Notes under the pieces: model-generated
Told to the model about the DNA's origin: nothing
Databases searched by the model: none
Seen by the model: the letters and a program-made list of their open reading frames with translations, nothing else
Position numbers and translations under genes: made by a program
Part shown: positions 48,171 to 54,499 of the stretch, piece by piece
How the letters are laid out: every line of letters begins with the position of its first letter
How positions within the stretch are numbered: the first letter of the stretch is position 1
Source of the DNA: an uncultured Bacteroidota bacterium
GTDB taxonomy: Bacteria > Bacteroidota > Bacteroidia > Flavobacteriales > Flavobacteriaceae
Length of the DNA stretch: 54,499 nt
Direction of reading: 5' to 3'
NCBI GenBank assembly: GCA_902626365.1
Contig: CACOFE010000008.1
Location: 1 to 54,499 of the forward strand

Positions 48171-49939
48171 GTAGTAAAACCAAAGTATACAATTTTAAGC
48201 TTTTTAAAAGGCTTTTAAAATATATCAAGTCGTACAGATATATTTTTGTAATCTCAATAATTTCAGTTTTTGGACTTTCGGTATTTGGTGCCTTGAGGCC
48301 TGTTGTATTAGAAAAAATAGTTGATGAAAACCTTACTGCTTCAAACTATGATTTTTTTCTTGAATATATAATTCTTATGGTTGCTTTATTGGTTCTTGAG
48401 GTTGTGAGTAATTACTCATTTATTTTTAACGCAGGTCTGCTTGGTCAATCCGTGGTAAAGGATATTAGAGTAAAGCTTTTTGATCATATACAGGATTTTA
48501 AAATGAAATATTATGATAAATCATCTGTTGGTATATTAATAACAAGAACAGTTACTGATATGGAAAGAATTGCAGACATTTTTGGGCAAGGTCTTTTCAT
48601 GATTATGAGTGACATACTTAAAATGTTAATAGTTGCAATTGTAATGATTTACATGAATTGGGAACTAAGTTTAATTGTCTTCCTCTCATTACCATTTATT
48701 TTATTGGCAACTAAAATTTTTCAAAAATACATGAAGCTAGCATTTGATGAGGTTAGAAATGAAGTTGCAAATTTAAATTCGTTTGTTCAGGAAAGGGTTA
48801 CAGGAATGAATGTGCTTCAGCTTTTTGCCAGAGAAAAAATTGAATTAGAAAAATTCAAACAAATTAATGAACGTCATAAAAAAGCGTGGTTAAAGACCGT
48901 ATGGTATAACTCTATATTTTTCCCTGTAGCAGAAATATTTTCATCTTTAACTCTTGGTTTGGTAGTATGGTATGGTGGTATGAATACAATCTTGGATAAT
49001 ACTGCTTCAATTGGAGAACTTACGGCATTTATAATGATGATTCCAATGTTATTTAGGCCATTAAATCAAATAGCAAATAAATTTAATACTTTACTAATGG
49101 GAATGGTAGCAGCTGAGAGAGTTTTTAATATTTTGGATACTGATTCACTAATTCAAGACAGAGGATCGAAAAATGCTGATATAATTGACGGAAAAATAAA
49201 ATATGAAAATGTTAATTTTTCTTATAACGAAGGAGAAAAAATTATTGAGGATTTAAATTTAGAAATAAATCCTGGGTCAAAAAATGCTATAGTTGGTGCA
49301 ACGGGTTCAGGTAAATCAACAATTATCAAGCTGCTTAATAGGTTTTATGAATTAGATTCAGGCTCAATTTATATTGATAATATAAACATTAAAGATTATT
49401 CAATTTCTTCCTTAAGAAGGAATATCGCCTTTGTTTCTCAGGATGTACACCTTTTTTCAGACACAATATTAAATAACATCACTTTACAAAATAATAATAT
49501 ATCTTTTCTAAGGGTGAAAGATGCTGCTAAAGAAATTGAAATAGATGATTTTATCAGTTCATTGCCGAATGGATATAACTATAATGTTAAAGAAAGGGGG
49601 GTTGGTTTATCTACTGGCCAAAGACAATTAATTTCTTTTTTAAGAGCTTTTATAAAAAACCCACAAATTTTGGTTTTAGACGAAGCTACTTCCTCTATTG
49701 ATACAGATTCAGAATTGCTGATACAAAAGGCAATAGAAAAAATTACAGAAAATAGGACTTCAATCATTATAGCTCACAGATTAAGTACAATCATAAAGGC
49801 AGATAATATAATAGTGATGGATGGAGGTAAAATTGTTGAGACAGGCACTCATGATGATTTATTGAAAAATATAAATGGACATTATCAAAAATTATATCAG
49901 GCTCAACTAAAGAAAGAAAATGAATATTTACTTACCTAG
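48167..49939 (+). CDS. ABC exporter, fused permease and ATPase (MsbA/MdlB-like)
   Basis: The 590-residue half-transporter has six membrane segments in the first 320 residues (type IV exporter fold) and a C-terminal nucleotide-binding domain. Walker A is GATGSGKST, the Q-loop SQDVHLFSD, the signature LSTGQRQL and Walker B ILVLDEATSSID, followed by the H-loop AHRLST. A homodimer or a partner encoded elsewhere is expected. Lipid A flippase or multidrug exporter are both possible; the substrate cannot be read. It overlaps truA by 4 bases and its stop shares bases with the convergent cdaA stop. Confidence 0.92.
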   Translation: MSSKTKVYNFKLFKRLLKYIKSYRYIFVISIISVFGLSVFGALRPVVLEKIVDENLTASNYDFFLEYIILMVALLVLEVVSNYSFIFNAGLLGQSVVKDIRVKLFDHIQDFKMKYYDKSSVGILITRTVTDMERIADIFGQGLFMIMSDILKMLIVAIVMIYMNWELSLIVFLSLPFILLATKIFQKYMKLAFDEVRNEVANLNSFVQERVTGMNVLQLFAREKIELEKFKQINERHKKAWLKTVWYNSIFFPVAEIFSSLTLGLVVWYGGMNTILDNTASIGELTAFIMMIPMLFRPLNQIANKFNTLLMGMVAAERVFNILDTDSLIQDRGSKNADIIDGKIKYENVNFSYNEGEKIIEDLNLEINPGSKNAIVGATGSGKSTIIKLLNRFYELDSGSIYIDNINIKDYSISSLRRNIAFVSQDVHLFSDTILNNITLQNNNISFLRVKDAAKEIEIDDFISSLPNGYNYNVKERGVGLSTGQRQLISFLRAFIKNPQILVLDEATSSIDTDSELLIQKAIEKITENRTSIIIAHRLSTIIKADNIIVMDGGKIVETGTHDDLLKNINGHYQKLYQAQLKKENEYLLT

Positions 49940-50727
49940 GATATATCTTTTTCTAATATTTTTACAATTTCATTTTCAGAGCTAAATGGGATAAATTCTC
50001 CACTCTTTAAATAGGAAATCTTTCCATTTTCTTCAGAGACAACTATTGCAACAGCATCTGTTTTTTCTGTTATACTAACAGCAGCTCTGTGTCTTAGGCC
50101 GTACTTACCAGAAATTTTTATATCACTATTTATTGGCAAAATAACCCTGGTAGCTTTTATTATATTATTTGAAATAATTATCGCACCATCATGTAAAGGG
50201 CTGTTTTTAAAAAAAATACTTTCTAAGATTGGCTGAGTAACGGTTATATTCATCTCATCACCTGAATTTCCTAAAAAATTTAAATTATTACTCCTCTCTA
50301 TGACAATAAGAGCTCCTGTTTTGGTTTCACTCATATTATAACACGCAGAAATAACTGACTTTACGTCAGTTGTATCTCTTTCAAGCTTCTGATTTTTGAA
50401 GAATTTAATTTTTTCTAAAAATGAACCTTTCTTAGATAGATTTGCTGAACCAACCATTAGTAAGAATTTTCTGATTTCAGGCTGGAATACAACAATCAAA
50501 GCTATAATACCTACACTCATAAAACCTCCAATTATATTTGAAAGTAATTCCATTTCAAGAAGGACTGTCCCTCTCCAAAGAATATAAATTAAAATTATGC
50601 CAATAAATATATTGATAGCTACCGTTCCCTTAAGTAATTTATATGCATAGTATAAGAGAGTTGCTACAAGAATTATGTCAAGAACATCTACTATTGAAAA
50701 ATTGAGTATTTCTCTGAAAAAATCCAT
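49936..50727 (-). CDS. cdaA: Diadenylate cyclase (CdaA type)
   Basis: CdaA makes cyclic di-AMP from two ATP at the inner membrane. The 263-residue protein has three N-terminal membrane helices and a DAC domain. The catalytic motif is in SPLHDGAIII (DGA) and the ATP-binding one in GLRHRAAVS (RHR), with GALIVIERSNNL at the N-end of the domain. It follows folP by 33 bases. The folP-cdaA pairing is the usual Bacteroidota arrangement in place of the cdaR-glmM neighbourhood of Firmicutes. Its stop is in the palindrome CTAG, shared with the ABC exporter stop. Confidence 0.95.
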   Translation of the reverse strand: MDFFREILNFSIVDVLDIILVATLLYYAYKLLKGTVAINIFIGIILIYILWRGTVLLEMELLSNIIGGFMSVGIIALIVVFQPEIRKFLLMVGSANLSKKGSFLEKIKFFKNQKLERDTTDVKSVISACYNMSETKTGALIVIERSNNLNFLGNSGDEMNITVTQPILESIFFKNSPLHDGAIIISNNIIKATRVILPINSDIKISGKYGLRHRAAVSITEKTDAVAIVVSEENGKISYLKSGEFIPFSSENEIVKILEKDIS

Positions 50728-50760
50728 AATTAGTTACTGCAAATATAAGATTAAAAAATT

Positions 50761-51585
50761 TTAGCCATTTAATTGGCTTACTATTTTAACGCATTCTAAG
50801 GCTTCTTTTACATCATGGGTTCTTAAAATATTTGCACCTTTCATTAACGAAATTGTATGCAATACTGACGATCCATTTAATGCTTTTTCAGGGGTTGTAT
50901 TTAATATTTTATATATCATGGATTTCCTTGAAATTCCTATAATTATGGGTCTTTGAAATTCTTTAAAAAATTCAAGATTATTAAATAACTCATAATTTTG
51001 CTGAGTTGTTTTTGAAAACCCAAATCCAGGGTCAATAATTATATCATTTATTCCAAAAGATTTAGCTTTATCTATTCTTTCAGAAAAATATTTACATACA
51101 TCCTTTGTCACATTTTCATAATCGGTTTTACTCATCATATTTTTAGGATTTCCCCTCATATGCATTAAAATGTAAGGAACTTTATGTTTTGAAACAGTTT
51201 CAAACATATCGGGGTCTAAATTGCCACCTGAAATATCATTTACTATATCAGCTCCTGAAATGATTGCCTCTCTTGCAACTATACTTCTAAATGTATCAAT
51301 TGACACTATCGTTTCCGGAAATTTTTGTTTAAGTATTTCAATTGCTGGGATTACACGATTTAATTCATCCTCAATACTGATTTCTTTTGCTCCTGGTCGC
51401 GAACTATATCCTCCAACATCAATGATATCTGCACCTGAAATGATCATCTTTTCAATCTGTTTCATAATTTTATCCTGGGAGTTATATCTACCACCGTCAT
51501 AAAAAGAATCTGGAGTAATATTTAAAACCCCCATGATTTTAGGAACTGAAAAATTCATTAGTTTCCCCCTTAAGTTTACAGTCAT
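50761..51585 (-). CDS. folP: Dihydropteroate synthase
   Basis: FolP joins p-aminobenzoate to dihydropterin pyrophosphate in folate synthesis and is the sulfonamide target. The 274-residue TIM-barrel protein has PKIMGVLNITPDSFYDGG, DIIDVGGYSSRPGA, SIDTFRSIVA, NDISGG and IIIDPGFGFSKT, then IIGISRKSMI. Length is normal. The start at 51585 gives the N-terminus MTVNLRGKLM usual in flavobacteria. It heads the folP-cdaA unit and is divergent from the DUF1599 gene with an 82-base gap. Confidence 0.97.
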   Translation of the reverse strand: MTVNLRGKLMNFSVPKIMGVLNITPDSFYDGGRYNSQDKIMKQIEKMIISGADIIDVGGYSSRPGAKEISIEDELNRVIPAIEILKQKFPETIVSIDTFRSIVAREAIISGADIVNDISGGNLDPDMFETVSKHKVPYILMHMRGNPKNMMSKTDYENVTKDVCKYFSERIDKAKSFGINDIIIDPGFGFSKTTQQNYELFNNLEFFKEFQRPIIIGISRKSMIYKILNTTPEKALNGSSVLHTISLMKGANILRTHDVKEALECVKIVSQLNG

Positions 51586-51667
51586 ATAAATATGTTTAAA
51601 AATTTAAAGATGTTTCTTTGATGGTTAAAGATATTTAATCGAAATTTACGTAAAATTACTCCTAATT

Positions 51668-52204
51668 ATGCAAAAAACCTTAAAGCAATATGATTATGTT
51701 GCATCTGTTTGTAAATCCCTTTTTGAAAAAAAATTGCATGATTATGGAAGTGCCTGGAGAATCCTTAGATTATCATCATTAACTGATCAAATTTTTATTA
51801 AAGCTCAACGAATAAGGGGGTTGCAAAAAAACTCTGTTCAAAAAGTTGATGAGGGTGAGTCTGAAGAGTTTATCGGTATTATAAATTACTCAGTAATGGC
51901 ATTAATTCAAATCGAAAAGGGTATTTCTGAAATTCCTGATTTAAATGCTAATGAATGTTTGGATCTTTTCGATATAATGATAAAAAAAACCAGAGATCTA
52001 ATGATGAATAAGAATCATGATTACGGAGAAGCATGGCGTGAAATGAGGGTAAGTTCACTGACTGACTTAATACTTCAGAAGCTCTTAAGGGTCAAACAAA
52101 TTGAAGACAACCAGGGAAATACATTAGTTAGTGAGGGCATTGATGCCAATTATACAGATATTATTAATTATGCAATTTTTGCATTAATTCATTTAAAAAT
52201 ATGA
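51668..52204 (+). CDS. DUF1599 protein with internal duplication
   Basis: The 178-residue protein consists of two copies of one motif set. HDYGSAW at 24-30 and HDYGEAW at 117-123 are offset by 93, SSLTD lies at 36-40 and 129-133, and IINYSVMALIQ at 71-81 and IINYAIFALIH at 165-175. Both halves therefore hold a complete copy. The motifs match DUF1599, which also occurs in phage proteins thought to handle modified nucleotides. The cellular function here is unknown. It overlaps the DoxX-like gene by 4 bases. Confidence 0.88.
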   Translation: MQKTLKQYDYVASVCKSLFEKKLHDYGSAWRILRLSSLTDQIFIKAQRIRGLQKNSVQKVDEGESEEFIGIINYSVMALIQIEKGISEIPDLNANECLDLFDIMIKKTRDLMMNKNHDYGEAWREMRVSSLTDLILQKLLRVKQIEDNQGNTLVSEGIDANYTDIINYAIFALIHLKI

Positions 52205-53301
52205 TTAAAATAATTGTTCATCTTTTTAGGTATTTTGTTGGTGCATTGTTTATTTTTTCTGGTTTAATAAAATTAAATGACCCAATTGGTTTCTCGTTTA
52301 AATTAGAGGAATATTTTGGACCAACTGTTTTTGATTTAGATTTTTTAATTCCGATTGTTCTCCCGATGGCAATATTTATTGTCATTTTTGAGGTCATGCT
52401 TGGTATATTTTTAATCATTGGCTTCAAAAGGGAATTTACTCTTTGGAGCTTATTACTGATGATAATATTTTTTACTTTTTTAACTTGGTACTCTGCATAT
52501 TTTAATAAGGTAACAGATTGTGGATGTTTCGGGGATGCAATTAAATTAACACCCTGGGAGTCATTCACCAAAGATGTTATTTTACTTATAATGATTGCCT
52601 TTTTATTTGTTAAAAAAGATTTGGTAAAACCTAAACTAAACCTAAAGGTCCAAAAATTAATTATTGGAGCATCACTTTTGATATGCTTTTATATTACTTA
52701 TTTTGTTTTAAATCATCTTCCAATATTGGATTTTAGAGCTTACAAAATTGGCGATAATATAATTGAAAATATGAAAGTGCCCGAAGACGCTCCAAAGGAT
52801 ATTTATGAATATGAATGGTTATTTTCTGAGGGTGATGAAACAAAGAAATATATTACAAATGGCGAATATCCAAATGCTAAAGGTGATTTTTTAGGAGTTG
52901 AAACAAAATTAATACAGAAGGGTTATGAGCCATCTATTTATGATTTTTCAATTGAAGTAAACGGAAATAATCTAACAGATGAAATACTTAGTGAAGATAA
53001 ACTACTTATCTACATTTCTTATAATCTTGAAAAATTTTCACCCAAAGCCATAGAAAACATGAAATTATCTGCTGAAAAAGCGATAAATAATGGATTTAAA
53101 ATAATTGGTTTAACTGCCTCCTCTATCGAGGATAGAAATGTTTTTATAAAGACAAATAGTCTATCTTTTGAGTTTTACACATGCGATGAAACAGCATTAA
53201 AAACTGTAGTAAGATCTAATCCAGGAGCAATTGTTTTGAAAGCTGGAAAAGTTGTAGATAAAAAACATTACAAGGATTTTTCTGATTTAAATTTTGATTA
53301 A
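52201..53301 (+). CDS. DoxX-like membrane protein of the BT_3928 group
   Basis: The 366-residue protein has four membrane helices in the first 150 residues with the DoxX-like features FSGLIKLNDPIGF and FNKVTDCGCFGDAIKLTPWE. The Cys-containing loop (DCGCFGD) is characteristic. The C-terminal half lies outside the membrane and has no motif that I recognise, though the SYNLEKFSPKAIENMKLSAE segment looks thioredoxin-like. Function is unknown; a redox role is suggested by the loop. Its stop is directly followed by the TTG start of the permease gene. Confidence 0.85.
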   Translation: MIKIIVHLFRYFVGALFIFSGLIKLNDPIGFSFKLEEYFGPTVFDLDFLIPIVLPMAIFIVIFEVMLGIFLIIGFKREFTLWSLLLMIIFFTFLTWYSAYFNKVTDCGCFGDAIKLTPWESFTKDVILLIMIAFLFVKKDLVKPKLNLKVQKLIIGASLLICFYITYFVLNHLPILDFRAYKIGDNIIENMKVPEDAPKDIYEYEWLFSEGDETKKYITNGEYPNAKGDFLGVETKLIQKGYEPSIYDFSIEVNGNNLTDEILSEDKLLIYISYNLEKFSPKAIENMKLSAEKAINNGFKIIGLTASSIEDRNVFIKTNSLSFEFYTCDETALKTVVRSNPGAIVLKAGKVVDKKHYKDFSDLNFD

Positions 53302-54375
53302 TTGTTAGGTTATATTTTAGATAAAATATTTTACTCTGCTATTACAATGTTTGGTGTTGTGACAGTTATATTTTTTCTTTTTAACGTACTTCCTGGTGAT
53401 CCTGCTCAAATGATGTTAGGGCAAAATGAGAATTCAGAGCAATTAAATATGGTAAAAAAAAAATATGGATTTGATAAATCATTATCCAATCAATATTTTC
53501 TCTATTTAAATGATTTATCTCCAATTTCAATTCATTCAAAAAATAAGGATGATTATTCTTATTTTGATCAAAATTATTCAGGCATAGAATTGATCAATTT
53601 TAAAAAATCAACTATAAATTTCAAATATCCTTATCTAAGAACATCTTTTGTAAACCAGGGTAAAAAGGTTTCAACAATCATTGGAGAAACTCTACCAAAT
53701 ACTTTTATATTAGCATTTTCTGCTATTCTAATAGCCATTCTAATAGGTTTAATTTTTGGTATAATATCAGCTCTTAATAAGGGAAACACTATTGATGTTT
53801 TAATACAGTTTATCAGCACAATCGGAATGAGTGTCCCATCTTTTTTTAGTGCTATTATTTTTGCCTGGATTTTTGGATTTTTGCTAAAAGATTATACTGG
53901 TCTTGAAATGACGGGAAGTCTATTTGAGCTAGATGATTATGGAGAATCATTTAATTTAAAATTAAAGAATTTAATACTTCCTTCAATTGTTTTGGGAATC
54001 AGACCGTTAGCGGTAATTAGTCAGCTTGTTAGAAATGAGCTACTTAATGTTTTAAATCAAGATTACATAAGAACTGCAAAAGCAAAGGGTTTGTCCAGGT
54101 TTGTAATAATTAAAGATCACGCTTTAAAAAATGCTTTGAATTCTGTGGTTACTGCAATTTCTGGATGGTTTGCCTCACTTTTGGCGGGCGCTGTTTTTGT
54201 AGAATTTATTTTTGGTTGGAATGGCATAGGAAAAGAAATTGTTAATGCTTTAAATCTTCTCGACTTACCTGTTATAATGGGGTCAGTATTAGTTATTGCA
54301 TTTATGTTTATATTAATAAATATAATGGTAGATATTATTTATATCAAATTAGATCCAAGAATTAAAATTAATTAA
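53302..54375 (+). CDS. ABC transporter permease, DppB/OppB type
   Basis: The 357-residue protein has the N-terminal helix and [11 protein letters not shown] motif of DppB/OppB permeases, with six predicted membrane helices and the EAA-like loop [21 protein letters not shown] take TTG 53302 as the start, zero bases after the upstream stop, because it gives the family N-terminus (M)[19 protein letters not shown]; the next ATG would cut the first helix. Family members import peptides or nickel, but no partner permease, ATPase or binding protein lies in the window, so the substrate is unknown. Between residues 65 and 115 it has a soluble insertion. Confidence 0.9.
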   Translation: MLGYILDKIFYSAITMFGVVTVIFFLFNVLPGDPAQMMLGQNENSEQLNMVKKKYGFDKSLSNQYFLYLNDLSPISIHSKNKDDYSYFDQNYSGIELINFKKSTINFKYPYLRTSFVNQGKKVSTIIGETLPNTFILAFSAILIAILIGLIFGIISALNKGNTIDVLIQFISTIGMSVPSFFSAIIFAWIFGFLLKDYTGLEMTGSLFELDDYGESFNLKLKNLILPSIVLGIRPLAVISQLVRNELLNVLNQDYIRTAKAKGLSRFVIIKDHALKNALNSVVTAISGWFASLLAGAVFVEFIFGWNGIGKEIVNALNLLDLPVIMGSVLVIAFMFILINIMVDIIYIKLDPRIKIN

Positions 54376-54376
54376 A

Positions 54377-54499
54377 ATGAAGAGAAAAAAAATAGTCGCT
54401 GGTAACTGGAAAATGAATATGACTATTGATGAGTCTGTTAATCTTATCAATGAGCTAAAACAAATCTCAACAAATGATGTGGATATTAAAATTGCACCA
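54377..54499 (+). CDS. tpiA: Triosephosphate isomerase (N-terminal part, cut by the window end)
   Basis: The first 41 codons are present from ATG 54377, one base after the permease stop. [16 protein letters not shown] is the hallmark TIM N-terminus, with the active-site Asn and Lys in GNWKMN. The rest lies beyond the window. It interconverts dihydroxyacetone phosphate and glyceraldehyde 3-phosphate. Confidence 0.95.
   Translation, partial: MKRKKIVAGNWKMNMTIDESVNLINELKQISTNDVDIKIAP

Noticed and set aside
52218-52571. 117-codon open frame antisense to the DoxX-like gene
   Set aside because: It is a shadow of a membrane-protein reading frame with Ile/Asn/Lys-rich noise and no recognisable domain.

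Overview
The window is about 54.5 kb of AT-rich chromosome from a Bacteroidota bacterium, most likely a marine member of the Flavobacteriia. Four things point there. The gene order is flavobacterial: spc/alpha ribosomal operon to carA-eno-gltA, rho beside a DUF4293 gene, folP-cdaA, and DUF1599-BT_3928-permease-tpiA. There is a type B type IX secretion (T9SS) C-terminal sorting domain. SecDF is fused and ProRS is of the archaeal/eukaryotic-like type. Several promoters match the Bacteroidota pattern TTG-N19/20-TAnnTTTG, and start codons sit behind A-rich leaders rather than Shine-Dalgarno sites. I see no IS element, prophage, CRISPR array or integrase. There is one tRNA (Glu, TTC) and one clear intrinsic terminator.

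Layout. 1-7653: the downstream part of the ribosomal operon on the + strand (rplE tail, rpsN, rpsH, rplF, rplR, rpsE, rpmD, rplO, secY, infA, rpmJ, rpsM, rpsK, rpsD, rpoA, rplQ). 7673-17288: a secreted protein of unknown function and a terminator, then carA-eno, gltA, a tandem pair of amidinotransferase-fold hydrolases (DDAH-like, CtlX-like), argS and ffh, with folD overlapping ffh. 18152-19565 (-): rluF, PCD/phhB and a VOC protein. 19625-28138 (+): queE, asnB, gyrB, mdh and secDF. 28139-31677 (-): folE-cysS-yidD-lgt-DUF3817. 31820-39015 (+): a small secreted protein overlapping a 2253-residue modular T9SS cargo protein. 39028-41716 (-): a low-complexity lipoprotein followed by a FadL-family porin. 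41809-43716 (+): proS, tRNA-Glu and rpsT. 43740-46210 (-): rho followed by a secreted alpha/beta hydrolase. 46398-49939: a DUF4293 protein, a metallophosphoesterase (-), truA and an ABC exporter. 49936-51585 (-): folP-cdaA. 51668-end (+): a duplicated DUF1599 protein, a DoxX-like protein, a DppB-type permease and the start of tpiA.

The content is mostly housekeeping: translation, secretion, central carbon metabolism, and folate and queuosine pathways. The accessory content is the surface system at 31.8-41.7 kb. Its centre is the giant cargo protein, built from a CUB-like domain, a PKD-like domain, five copies of one Cys-paired module (A), ten copies of a second (B; several with a CDxDxDG calcium-loop-like motif) and a CHU_C sorting domain. 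The genome looks streamlined. Four of six convergent gene pairs have abutting or overlapping stop codons, and several genes have very short or no predicted 5' leaders. The window encodes a Rho with a long Asn/Arg/Asp-rich insertion.
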